Positions 35,582 to 43,491 of a DNA stretch of 64,000 nt are shown piece after piece. Below the pieces are notes generated by a model. That model ran no database searches, had not been told where the DNA came from, and saw nothing but the letters and a program-made list of their open reading frames with translations. The translations under genes were made by a program, and so were the position numbers. Location of the stretch: assembly GCA_017521425.1 (NCBI GenBank), contig JAFXCQ010000016.1, forward strand, positions 62,001 through 126,000. The letters are read 5' to 3'. This DNA is from Clostridia bacterium (GTDB lineage Bacteria > Bacillota > Clostridia > Oscillospirales > Acutalibacteraceae). Position 1 is the stretch's first letter. The number at the start of each line of letters is the position of its first letter.

Positions 35582-36631
35582 TTGTCTATTCGTGTTCTTG
35601 TAGTTGATGATTCTATTATTTTCAGAACCAAGTTACAATTGTCACTCAGTCAGGATAAGGATATAGAAGTTGTTGGCAGTGCAATTAACGCAAAAGATGC
35701 GATGAGTAAAATTGAGGAGTTAAACCCTGATGTTGTTACTCTCGATGTGGAAATGCCTGGTATGAACGGAATTGAGTTTTTGAAAACTCTTATTCCTAAA
35801 AGGCAGATTCCTGTTGTTGTTGTAAGCTCACTTCCTATAAATGCTCTCGATGCTCTTGATGCGGGTGCGGTTGATTTCGTTAAAAAACCTGATGCAAGTC
35901 AGGAGGCTATAAAAGAATTTTTTGCTGAATTAACAGAAAAAGTTAAAGTTGCTTCAAAGGCTAAAGTTAAAAGAATGAAGCCGGTTGCAGAGATTGCACA
36001 AAAAACTCAGGCAACAAGTGCACTTGCATCTATGGTGAGTGTTAAAGCGGGTAGCAAGTCAGTTATTGCTATTGGTGCTTCAACGGGTGGTACAGAAGCA
36101 ATTATTGAAGTTGTCAAAGATTTTCCTGCAAATACACCGGGTGTCGTGATTGTTCAGCACATGCCACCTAAATTTACAGACCTTTATGCACAAAGACTCG
36201 ACAAAATCTGTAAAATGCGTGTTAAAGAAGCAGAAGATTTTGACAGAGTTGTACCAGGTCAGATTATTATTGCTGCAGGTGAATTTCACCTTACCTTAAA
36301 GGAAGATGCAAAAGGCTACTACATCAGAAGCCAACGCGGTGAAAAAGTAAGTGGACACTGTCCGTCAGTTGATGTAATGTTTGATTCAGTTGCAAAAACA
36401 GCAGGCAAAAATGCGGTTGGTGTTATTCTTACAGGTATGGGTGCCGATGGTGCAAAGGGTATTAAATTCTTAAAGGATACCGGTGCTTATACAATCGGTC
36501 AGGATAAAGAAACCTGCGTTGTTTATGGTATGCCAATGGAAGCATATAAAATCGGGGGTATCTCCCGCCAACTTCCGTTAGACCAGATTGGTTCAGAAGT
36601 AATTTATCAGATTAACAAAACTAATAAATAA
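35582..36631 (+). CDS. cheB: Chemotaxis methylesterase/deamidase CheB
   Basis: The start is TTG 35582; the receiver domain begins at once (IRVLVVDDSIIFR), leaving no later ATG that would keep it. The ribosome site is weak. The product is 349 aa. The receiver domain (1-120) has phospho-Asp in VVTLDVEMPGMNG. The linker runs to about residue 158. The methylesterase domain shows catalytic Ser in IGASTGGTEA, His in VIVQHMPP and Asp in ILTGMGADGAKG. It removes receptor methyl groups when phosphorylated by CheA. It ends at a very strong hairpin shared with the convergent ComFB-like gene. Confidence 0.96.
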   Translation: MSIRVLVVDDSIIFRTKLQLSLSQDKDIEVVGSAINAKDAMSKIEELNPDVVTLDVEMPGMNGIEFLKTLIPKRQIPVVVVSSLPINALDALDAGAVDFVKKPDASQEAIKEFFAELTEKVKVASKAKVKRMKPVAEIAQKTQATSALASMVSVKAGSKSVIAIGASTGGTEAIIEVVKDFPANTPGVVIVQHMPPKFTDLYAQRLDKICKMRVKEAEDFDRVVPGQIIIAAGEFHLTLKEDAKGYYIRSQRGEKVSGHCPSVDVMFDSVAKTAGKNAVGVILTGMGADGAKGIKFLKDTGAYTIGQDKETCVVYGMPMEAYKIGGISRQLPLDQIGSEVIYQINKTNK

Positions 36632-36674
36632 AAAATAAAAGTTTGTATCGGTATCGATACAAACTTTTATTTTT
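36631..36674. terminator. Bidirectional intrinsic terminator
   Basis: A perfect 20-bp palindromic stem (36631-36650 with 36655-36674, loop GTAT) is flanked by A- and T-runs on both sides. It overlaps the stop codons of both convergent genes. Confidence 0.95.
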
Positions 36675-37131
36675 AGTGTTGTGGATTTGAACGAAGGCTT
36701 ATTACTGCTTTAATTAAAGCATCTGTAATAACCTTTTGTGGTATTTCCAGTTCAGCTTGTCTTATTTCTTCCTGAGTTCCTGCAACATATTTGGTTTCAG
36801 CAACATTAAGTGCGAAAGCAGCAACATAACATTTGCATTTATCACAAGTACAAACATTGAATTTCTTCATAGCAGAATCAAGATAACCTAAAACTAAATT
36901 TTCCATTATATTTATAACAGAAATTTCTGTTCCAGGGTCGCACATATATGTGCTTGAAAAAACTTTTTTTCTTAAATTCTGAAAAGCATCGTGGTCGCTT
37001 TTTTGCTCCGGTGTAGCAGATTCGCCTGGGTGGTTTGCGTTATAAACAGTAGAAAAAGGGTTGTCCGCAATAGCGGGCATAATTTTCTGGAACATCAAAT
37101 CCTTATCGAGTTCTCTTTTTGTTTTTGCCAT
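36673..37131 (-). CDS. ComFB-like protein (late competence/c-di-nucleotide-binding family)
   Basis: In this 152-aa protein the core EISVINIMENLVLGYLDSAMKKFNVCTCDKCKCYVAAFALN (in pieces, residues about 75-115) matches the ComFB family: a conserved NIMExLV helix, a C-x-C-x2-C-x-C metal-binding-like cluster, and ALN followed by KYV. ComFB-type proteins have been reported to bind cyclic dinucleotides in some bacteria; whether this one does cannot be read here. A 65-residue N-terminal extension is less typical. It overlaps the stop of the ParA gene by 1 bp (TAATG), so the two are translationally coupled. In B. subtilis comFB also lies close upstream of the flgM-flgK operon, so the neighbourhood is partly conserved. 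Confidence 0.75.
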   Translation of the reverse strand: MAKTKRELDKDLMFQKIMPAIADNPFSTVYNANHPGESATPEQKSDHDAFQNLRKKVFSSTYMCDPGTEISVINIMENLVLGYLDSAMKKFNVCTCDKCKCYVAAFALNVAETKYVAGTQEEIRQAELEIPQKVITDALIKAVISLRSNPQH

Positions 37132-37898
37132 TAAAGAATCCCCCTTTCAAAAAGTTCATCTACTAAAGCAATATAATCCTTTACAACAGCATTTCTCGGA
37201 GCATATTCAATAATATCCTCTTGTAAAGCAGTCATAGCATTACTTATAACTGTACTGTGACGGATATTTGTGTCAAGCAAAGTCATATTAAGTGCCTTGC
37301 AAAGCTCTGCCGCAGTTTCTTTTGTAACTCTACTGAGTTCTTCTCTCGGGTAATATCTGCAAAGGAACATACCACCTAAAACCAACTCAGGGTTAATAGC
37401 CTGTTTAATTCTTGAAATAGTTTCGTGAACCTGAATAACACCACGAAGACTATAGCCATCGCTTAAGCCAGGAACAAGAACAACATTAGAAGCTGTGATT
37501 ATATTTGCAGAAAGAAGACCTAATTCTGGTGGTGAATCTATAACAATGTAGTCATATAAATGCTCAATTGTTTTAAGTGCATCCTTTAACATTCTTTCTG
37601 TACCTGCACCTGAAAATTCTCTTTCAACATTACCTAAAAGTCCGTCGGTAGGAATTACATCTAAAACAGGTGCGTGTTGAATTGCGTCAATAGCTGAAAC
37701 ACGCTTTTTTATAACATCATAAATAGTCGGATGTTCACGTGTGTCAGCACCTACACTGAAAGAAAAATAACCCTGAGGGTCAAAGTCAACACCAAGAACT
37801 TTATAGTTTTTGTGCTTTAAGCAAACAGCAATCGCATTTGCAGATGATGTTTTGCCTACGCCACCTTTTTCGTTTATTAAAGAAATAATTTTTGCCAA
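37131..37898 (-). CDS. ParA/Soj-family ATPase
   Basis: The start is TTG 37898 (AKIISLINEKGG...), with AAGGAG 9 bp upstream; a GTG three codons earlier falls inside that site. The product is 255 aa. It has the deviant Walker A EKGGVGKTSSAN (both lysines), switch I VDFDPQG, and Walker B YDYIVIDSPPELGLLS. Such ATPases position DNA, chemoreceptor arrays or flagella by cycling on DNA or membrane. No parB gene or parS-like site is adjacent; the partner is a ComFB-like gene overlapping by 1 bp. It lies between the che operon and the flg operon, so a role in placing motility machinery is plausible but inferred. An ATTATA (TATAAT on the minus strand) at 37921-37926 is a likely -10 box. Confidence 0.88.
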   Translation of the reverse strand: MAKIISLINEKGGVGKTSSANAIAVCLKHKNYKVLGVDFDPQGYFSFSVGADTREHPTIYDVIKKRVSAIDAIQHAPVLDVIPTDGLLGNVEREFSGAGTERMLKDALKTIEHLYDYIVIDSPPELGLLSANIITASNVVLVPGLSDGYSLRGVIQVHETISRIKQAINPELVLGGMFLCRYYPREELSRVTKETAAELCKALNMTLLDTNIRHSTVISNAMTALQEDIIEYAPRNAVVKDYIALVDELFERGIL

Positions 37899-38103
37899 AG
37901 AAACCACTCCTTAAAATACTATTATATCACATTTAAAAGTAAATTAAAAGAGTGAATGGAAAAATAGTGAAAATAATGTTGATATTTATAGATTTTTGGA
38001 GGTATTCAAAGAAATAATAAAAAAATTGAAAAAAATCAAAAATTTTTTGAAAAAATACTTTAGTTTTTAAAAAATCGTAGAACAATTATAAGTGAGATAT
38101 AAA

Positions 38104-38137
38104 AACATGACTAAAATTGCGTCATGTTGGCAGATAA
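38104..38137 (+). promoter_or_regulatory. Sigma-28-like promoter with overlapping inverted repeat, flgM operon
   Basis: TAAA (38112-38115) and GCAGATAA (38130-38137) are 14 bp apart, near the flagellar sigma consensus TAAA-N15-GCCGATAA. An inverted repeat AACATGAC/GTCATGTT (38104-38111 with 38121-38128) covers the -35 side, a candidate regulator site. The remaining upstream DNA to 37927 is AT-rich with nothing else recognised. Confidence 0.5.
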
Positions 38138-38160
38138 AACTAATATAAGGAGGCAATATT

Positions 38161-38481
38161 GTGGATATTAATTCAATCAGAAATTATTACACAAGAAACA
38201 ATGTTAACAGTGTTTATACAAAGGATGTTAACGCAAAAAGTGCAGATTCTGTAATCAAAACTTCTGCATCCAATATAGATGTGGTTGATTTTGGTACAAA
38301 GGGAACTGAAAAAACAACTTATGATAAAGCAGTTATGAATTACAAGGTTGCTTATAACAAACCAACTGATGCTGCTAAAATCAAAGAATTAAAAGAAAAA
38401 TATCAAGGTGATGCTTGTCCGATATCTTCTTCTGAAATTGCAGGTGCAATAATGAGCAATGTTATCGGCTTTAATCGCTGA
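38161..38481 (+). CDS. flgM: FlgM-type anti-sigma-28 factor
   Basis: The start is GTG 38161, with AAGGAGG 8 bp upstream. The 106-aa length is usual for FlgM. The N-terminal half is low in structure. The C-terminal part AAKIKELKEKYQGDACPISSSEIAGAIMSNVI (in pieces) matches the FlgM sigma-binding helices (R/K-x2-IxxG-Y-x(3)-xxxIAxxM). FlgM holds flagellar sigma factor inactive until the hook is finished and it is exported. Position is diagnostic: first gene of flgM-flgN-flgK-flgL. Confidence 0.85.
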   Translation: MDINSIRNYYTRNNVNSVYTKDVNAKSADSVIKTSASNIDVVDFGTKGTEKTTYDKAVMNYKVAYNKPTDAAKIKELKEKYQGDACPISSSEIAGAIMSNVIGFNR

Positions 38482-38502
38482 TGCTATTTTTCGGAGGAAA
38501 TT

Positions 38503-38976
38503 ATGAACCAGAATATCGTTGAATATAAAGCTGTTTTAGAAGAATGTCTTGTTGAGTGTAAAAAAATGCTTGACTTTGAAGCAAAAAAGAGAAAAGCCCT
38601 TTTAGATAGCGATGTTAATAATTTAACTGCAGTGCTTCAGGCTCAACAGGCAACTATGATGAAACTCGAAAATATTGAAAAGAAAAGAATTGCTGCTCAG
38701 GAAAAAGCTGGTTTCGGTGAAATGAAAGCTGATGAAATTATTGAGAAGATTGAAGATAAAGAGCAGAAAAACAGCTTTACTTCTACAGTAAATGAATTAA
38801 GAGCGATTGTTGAGGAGATTCAGAGTCTCAACAAGATTTCAATAGATATTGCAAAATCTAACCTTAAAATTGCGAATACGATTTTGCAACAGCAACAAGC
38901 TGATAACACAGGTGTTTATACATCTTCCGGTGCGAATGCGAACTGGTCAAGTTCGTCATTTGAAGAAAAAATATAA
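38503..38976 (+). CDS. flgN: FlgN-family flagellar export chaperone
   Basis: This 157-aa protein is almost entirely helical and coiled-coil (YKAVLEECLVECKKMLDFEAKKRKALLDSDVNNL, in pieces), as in FlgN, which escorts the hook-filament junction proteins FlgK and FlgL to the export gate. It lies between flgM and flgK with ribosome site GGAGG. Sequence conservation in this family is low; the call leans on the helical profile and gene order. Confidence 0.85.
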   Translation: MNQNIVEYKAVLEECLVECKKMLDFEAKKRKALLDSDVNNLTAVLQAQQATMMKLENIEKKRIAAQEKAGFGEMKADEIIEKIEDKEQKNSFTSTVNELRAIVEEIQSLNKISIDIAKSNLKIANTILQQQQADNTGVYTSSGANANWSSSSFEEKI

Positions 38977-38988
38977 GGAGTGTTACAA

Positions 38989-40527
38989 TTGAGACCTACC
39001 TTTATGGGCATTGAAACTGCCAAAAGTTCAGTTTTTACAAATCAGAAATCTTTAGATATAGTTGGTAACAACCTTGCTAACGTTGATACAGATGGTTATA
39101 CAAGACAAAGAGTTGACAGAGCAGTTGTTGCAGTCAATACATCAACACAACGTGTTGCGTATGATGGAATCGGTCTTGCAGGTCAGGGTGTTAAAGCTAC
39201 AAGCATCACTCAGATGAGAGATGCATTCCTCGATAAGAGATTCAGAGAAGAGAATGCACAGGCATCTTTCCACGACCAATCAGCAACAATTCTTAAAGAT
39301 ATTCAGGCAGCTTTAGGTGACGGTGCTGATATTACAGATCAGTCTGGTCTTATGGGTGCTATTGAGCAGATTTATACAAACCTTCAGAATTTTATCAGTT
39401 CACCTGTTTCTGACTCAGAAGCAAACCTTGTAATGTCTGCATTCAAGAATCTTACACAGGTTCTTTCACAGATGAATGCAAGACTTGATAATGTTCTTAA
39501 ACAACAATATACAGATATGTCTGTTACTATTGATAAAACAAACAGTATATTGGAACAGATTGCTCACATAAATAAAACAATCCGTGACAATATTGCAACA
39601 GATAACGATTATCAGGCTAACGAGCTTTTAGACAGAAGAAATTTACTTCTTGATGAGCTTTCAGGTTATTGTGATATTCATGTTACAGAAAATCTTGATG
39701 GTACTATTGATGTTGATATTGGTGACCACAATGCAATTGATGGTATTAAGTACAATGTTCTTAACCTTTATCAGAATCAGGATGGCACAGTTGCTGTTAC
39801 CTGGAGTGATACAGGTAAGAATGTAGGTCTTACAGGTGGTACAATTCACGCGTATATGGAATTTCTTAATGGTCGCGGACCTTGTATGCAAAGTGGTAAT
39901 GAAACTGCCGCAAACGGTCTTATGTACTATCGTGACAGAATTGACTCAATTGCAAGTGCATTTGCAAAAATCGCAAATAATGCAATTCCTGAATATGATG
40001 AAGCAACAGGTCAACCAAAGGTTGATGCAGAAGGCAGAACAGTTTATAAAGTTTTACTTGCTGCAAAAACCGAAAGCGGTAAGACAAACTCTAAAGCACC
40101 TGTTACTGCAGCAAATATTTCTCTTAGTGATGAATGGGTAAATAATGCGGCAGGTTACTTTATCTACAACAGAGCAGAAACAATTGAAGATTATGCTTCG
40201 AATTTAGCATCTGCACTTATCGAAGATAAATTTACATTTGAGGCTTATGGCGAAACCTTCACAGGTACATTTGCTGAATACGAAATCGACTTCTTAGGTA
40301 AGCTCGGTACAGAAATCAGCTTCCAGGAAGGCAGACACGATGCTACTGAACTTGTTGCAAATGATTTCCAGGGTCAGAGGGATTCAATCTCTGCAGTTTC
40401 ATCTGATGAAGAAGCAGCAGATATGATTGTTTATCAGAAGGCTTACGAAGCAGCTTCACGTTTAATGACTGCTATGGATGATTTGTTAGATACAATCATA
40501 AACAGAATGGGTCGAGTAGGACTTTAA
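38989..40527 (+). CDS. flgK: Flagellar hook-associated protein 1 (FlgK)
   Basis: The start is TTG 38989, with AAGGAG 8 bp upstream; the GTG at 38980 lies inside that site. The product is 512 aa. The N-terminus (FMGIETAKSSVFTNQKSLDIVGNN, then LANVDTDGYTRQRV) is the rod/hook-protein signature. The C-terminus ends SSDEEAADMIVYQKAYEAASRLMTAMDDLLDTIINRMG, the pairing helix of axial proteins. FlgK forms the first hook-filament junction zone. It is third in the operon. Confidence 0.96.
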   Translation: MRPTFMGIETAKSSVFTNQKSLDIVGNNLANVDTDGYTRQRVDRAVVAVNTSTQRVAYDGIGLAGQGVKATSITQMRDAFLDKRFREENAQASFHDQSATILKDIQAALGDGADITDQSGLMGAIEQIYTNLQNFISSPVSDSEANLVMSAFKNLTQVLSQMNARLDNVLKQQYTDMSVTIDKTNSILEQIAHINKTIRDNIATDNDYQANELLDRRNLLLDELSGYCDIHVTENLDGTIDVDIGDHNAIDGIKYNVLNLYQNQDGTVAVTWSDTGKNVGLTGGTIHAYMEFLNGRGPCMQSGNETAANGLMYYRDRIDSIASAFAKIANNAIPEYDEATGQPKVDAEGRTVYKVLLAAKTESGKTNSKAPVTAANISLSDEWVNNAAGYFIYNRAETIEDYASNLASALIEDKFTFEAYGETFTGTFAEYEIDFLGKLGTEISFQEGRHDATELVANDFQGQRDSISAVSSDEEAADMIVYQKAYEAASRLMTAMDDLLDTIINRMGRVGL

Positions 40528-40543
40528 GAGAGGAGAATAAGCA

Positions 40544-41572
40544 ATGAGAGTTGCAGATAAAACAACGCAAAGAAACTATATAAAGTATCTCAACAAAGCA
40601 AGAAATGACTATGCTGAAACTAATATGAAAATTGCTTCAGGTAACCGTTTCATTAAGTTGTCAGACGATGTTTCTGCAGGTACAAGAATGCTTAACTCAA
40701 GAGTTGAACTTTTCAAATCTGAAAAACAACTTTCTAATGTTCAGGCTATAAACAGTGAATTCAAAGCAGTTGAAGATTCAATGATTTCTATCAACGATAT
40801 TCTTAATGAGATTATCGGTACAAAGCTTATTAAAGCTTCATCAGAAACTGTTGGCGATACAGGTCGTGTTACAATAGCTGGCGAACTTAAATCTATGAAA
40901 GAAGAGATTATTCAGTTTGCAAATATGAAATTTGCTACTAAATATCCTTTCGGTGGTTCTACTGCAAAGGTTGCACCATTCTCATTAAGCGATGATGGTA
41001 AACTTCTTTATAATGGTATTGATGTTGATTCTGTTAAACAGAGAGATGATGGTTCCAGATACTATGTAGATGAAAATGGTGTTGAACAGGAAATTGCAAA
41101 GGATAATCCGTTGTTTATAGATATCGGCTTAGGTGTTCGTGTTGATGGTAGTTCTTTCAACTCTGTTTCAGGTTTTGAAGCATCTTTCTCAGGTCTTCAG
41201 ATTTTAGGTTTTGGTGTTGACGATGAAAATGGTCATTCAAACAATATTGTAAATCTTATTACTGATATAGAAGATGCATTGATAAATTATGATTATGGAA
41301 AATTCCGTAGCCTTCAATCGCATCTTACAGCACGAGTTGATATTTACAGAACAAATATTACCGATATGGGTGCTAAAACAAGTTTCCTTGATACAATGGA
41401 AACAAGACTTCAGAATCAGGTTGATAACTACAAATTCAGAATCGATGAGCTTGTTGGTATCAATGATGCTGAAGAAGCAACAAATCAGTCAATGAATGAC
41501 TACATTTTAAAAGCAGTTATTCAGATGGGTTCACAAATACTTCCTGTTTCATTATGGGATTATTTAAGATAA
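40544..41572 (+). CDS. flgL: Flagellar hook-associated protein 3 (FlgL)
   Basis: This 342-aa protein has a flagellin-like N-terminal coiled coil (RNYIKYLNKARNDYAETNMKIASGNRFIKLSDDVSAGTRML, in pieces) and a C-terminal helix TSFLDTMETRLQNQVDNYKFR, as in FlgL, the second junction protein. Ribosome site GAGAGGAG precedes the ATG. It directly follows flgK. It is shorter than full flagellins with large central domains and lies in the canonical place. Confidence 0.94.
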   Translation: MRVADKTTQRNYIKYLNKARNDYAETNMKIASGNRFIKLSDDVSAGTRMLNSRVELFKSEKQLSNVQAINSEFKAVEDSMISINDILNEIIGTKLIKASSETVGDTGRVTIAGELKSMKEEIIQFANMKFATKYPFGGSTAKVAPFSLSDDGKLLYNGIDVDSVKQRDDGSRYYVDENGVEQEIAKDNPLFIDIGLGVRVDGSSFNSVSGFEASFSGLQILGFGVDDENGHSNNIVNLITDIEDALINYDYGKFRSLQSHLTARVDIYRTNITDMGAKTSFLDTMETRLQNQVDNYKFRIDELVGINDAEEATNQSMNDYILKAVIQMGSQILPVSLWDYLR

Positions 41573-41630
41573 AAGAAGCTTATAAACATACGAATTAAAT
41601 GGATTTAATTTTAGAGAAGAAGGGATTTAA

Positions 41631-42233
41631 ATGCAAGTTATCGAGATTAAAACTACCCCCGGTAAGTACGAATTAGAAGTAACACCTGCAAAGTTAGAGT
41701 ACGATAATGATGCTATACGTGATATGCATGTGCAGACTACACCGTCTACACTTAAAATTGACGCGAAAAACATTTCTGTTAAAATAGACAGTTATGAAAG
41801 CCGTAAATCTATAGGCTTAATGACTATGGGTGACAGAATAAGCTACGAAGCAAATCGTGGCAAACAACATATAGCAGAAAAAACAAGAGAATATGTTGAT
41901 ATCGGTAAACAGATTTCAAAAGTAAACGAAGGTGCAAATATTCCAAGTATTATTGCCCAGAAGAGAATAAATGAAGGTACAACACATCTTGTTACAGCGT
42001 TCTTTCCAAGCGTTGGTCCTAATATTTCATGGGAGCCAAATGACCTTAATATGGAATATACACCAACAGAACTTGATATTAATTGGCAAGAGCTTGACCG
42101 TTCAATGACTTACATTGCAGGTAGTGTTAAATTCAATGTTGTTCAGAGAGCAAGTGTTGATATTGAATATATTGGTGGTCCGAATTACTTCCCAAAAAGT
42201 TCAGACCCAAATCACGAGGCGGATGAAGAATAA
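41631..42233 (+). CDS. DUF6470/YviE-like flagellar-operon protein
   Basis: This 200-aa protein has a repeated ...ELEVTPAKLEYD and MHVQTTPSTLKID pattern near the start, then a helical segment (YEANRGKQHIAEKTREYVDIGKQ), ending with a beta-rich VKFNVVQRASVDIEYIGGPNYFP. This matches the YviE/DUF6470 proteins that sit between flgL and fliW in many Firmicutes. Its function is unknown. The AGAAGGG site precedes the ATG. Operon position (flgL-this-fliW-csrA) supports the call. Confidence 0.8.
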   Translation: MQVIEIKTTPGKYELEVTPAKLEYDNDAIRDMHVQTTPSTLKIDAKNISVKIDSYESRKSIGLMTMGDRISYEANRGKQHIAEKTREYVDIGKQISKVNEGANIPSIIAQKRINEGTTHLVTAFFPSVGPNISWEPNDLNMEYTPTELDINWQELDRSMTYIAGSVKFNVVQRASVDIEYIGGPNYFPKSSDPNHEADEE

Positions 42234-42285
42234 TCTGGAAGAAATTTTCAGTAGTTCAGCTTAACAAACACAAGGAGTTCAAAAT

Positions 42286-42708
42286 ATGATTTATAAAACA
42301 AGAGACTTTGGTGAGAGAGAAATTCCGGATTCAAAGGTAATAATTTTCAAACAGCCAATTTTTGGCTTTGACGATTACAAAAGATATACATTGATTTTCG
42401 ATGAAGAAATTGGTGAACAAATTGTTTGGTTACAATCTCTTGAGGAACCAGGTCTTTGTTTCTTATTATTTAACCCCTCACAGTTTGAAGATTTTTATAA
42501 ACCTGAAATAACAGAAGAAAACGAAAAGCTCCTTGGTTCAGGTGAATATGCTTGTTGGACAGTTCTTTCTTTAAAGGAAGATTTTGAAGCTTCAACTGTA
42601 AATCTTAAAAGTCCTGTTGTTATAAACAGTACAACAGGTGTTGCTGCACAGATACTTTTAGAGCAGGATTACCCCGTAAGACATCCTATTATGGAGGGGG
42701 CAAAATAA
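42286..42708 (+). CDS. fliW: Flagellar assembly factor FliW
   Basis: This 140-aa protein has the pattern IIFKQPIFGFDDYKRYTLI, then LQSLEEPGLCFLLFNPSQF and ENLKSPVVIN-like SPVVINSTTGVAAQILLE with VRHPI near the end, diagnostic of FliW. FliW binds flagellin and releases CsrA repression of flagellin translation by antagonising CsrA. It lies 1 bp before csrA, the classic regulatory pair. Confidence 0.96.
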   Translation: MIYKTRDFGEREIPDSKVIIFKQPIFGFDDYKRYTLIFDEEIGEQIVWLQSLEEPGLCFLLFNPSQFEDFYKPEITEENEKLLGSGEYACWTVLSLKEDFEASTVNLKSPVVINSTTGVAAQILLEQDYPVRHPIMEGAK

Positions 42709-42709
42709 T

Positions 42710-42958
42710 ATGTTATTATTAACAAGAAAAGAAGGCGAATCTTTAATTATCGAAGTGGAAGGCCTTAAAGAACCAATTGAATTAAAAATTGTTGATATAA
42801 ACAATCAGGTAAGAGTTGGTGTTACTGCACCAAAAGAATGTAAAATCTGGCGTGAAGAATTATACCAGACAATACAAGCCAATAAACAGGCTGCAACAGT
42901 AACATCCGCTTTACCAAAAGCAAATCTCAAATCTATGGTTCAGAAACTTAATAAATGA
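42710..42958 (+). CDS. csrA: Carbon storage/translational regulator CsrA
   Basis: This 82-aa protein has MLLLTRKEGESLII at the start, IVDINNQVRVGVTAPKE in the middle and REEL at the RNA-contact end. CsrA binds GGA motifs in leader RNAs (flagellin in Firmicutes) and blocks translation; FliW antagonises it. It is coupled to fliW (stop and start nearly touching). It carries about 8-10 more C-terminal residues than the common 72-74 aa form. Confidence 0.97.
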   Translation: MLLLTRKEGESLIIEVEGLKEPIELKIVDINNQVRVGVTAPKECKIWREELYQTIQANKQAATVTSALPKANLKSMVQKLNK

Positions 42959-42982
42959 AAATAAGAAAGGGGTGTTATCGGT

Positions 42983-43459
42983 ATGTCACAGATTTATGAG
43001 GATGTAATCGGTTACCTCCGAGAAAAAACAGCGCTTTTAAGCGAAATAGAAAAAATTACTGATTCAATGGCAGTTGTTCCTCAAGAAGAACTTTTAGCGT
43101 GTACTGAAAAACGTGGCGAATTGGTAGATAAAATCAAAATAATTGATGATAAACTCAGAGAGTTTGCAGGAATGGATAACGATGTAAGAAATGTTCTTAA
43201 TAATGCTTGTGAAAAAGACGATTTAACACCAGAACTTTCTAAAATATATATCGAAGTTCTTGCAGTAAATGCTGTGTTAAACAGAATAAACAGTAACGAT
43301 GATGTTATAAAAAACAGAATTCAGTACGAAAAAGAAAAGATTTTAAATAAAATACAGACTTTTAATCAGGGTGGCGAGGCTGCTACTCAGAGGTATTACA
43401 AATCCGTTCACGGTACAAGTTTTGCAACAGTAAATGTTTCAAGAGATATCAAAATATAA
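42983..43459 (+). CDS. Helical protein between csrA and fliD, possible flagellar chaperone
   Basis: I do not recognise the family with certainty. This 158-aa, mainly helical protein (YLREKTALLSEIEKITDSM, EKRGELVDKIKIIDDKLREFAG, VIKNRIQYEKEKILNKIQTF) has a short, less structured C-terminal tail. It looks like FlgN/FliT-type export chaperones in composition and length. In B. subtilis the flagellin gene hag occupies this site between csrA and fliD; here no flagellin is found. Ribosome site AAAGGGGTG lies upstream. A chaperone role is an inference from shape and neighbours only. Confidence 0.65.
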   Translation: MSQIYEDVIGYLREKTALLSEIEKITDSMAVVPQEELLACTEKRGELVDKIKIIDDKLREFAGMDNDVRNVLNNACEKDDLTPELSKIYIEVLAVNAVLNRINSNDDVIKNRIQYEKEKILNKIQTFNQGGEAATQRYYKSVHGTSFATVNVSRDIKI

Positions 43460-43491
43460 TCTTATGATTACTAACAAAAGGAGTTGTTTTT

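Noticed and set aside
37899-38160. parS-like or replication-origin site near the ParA gene
   Set aside because: Only AT-rich sequence, a -10-like box and one inverted repeat are present; no parS-type palindrome, DnaA boxes or parB gene.
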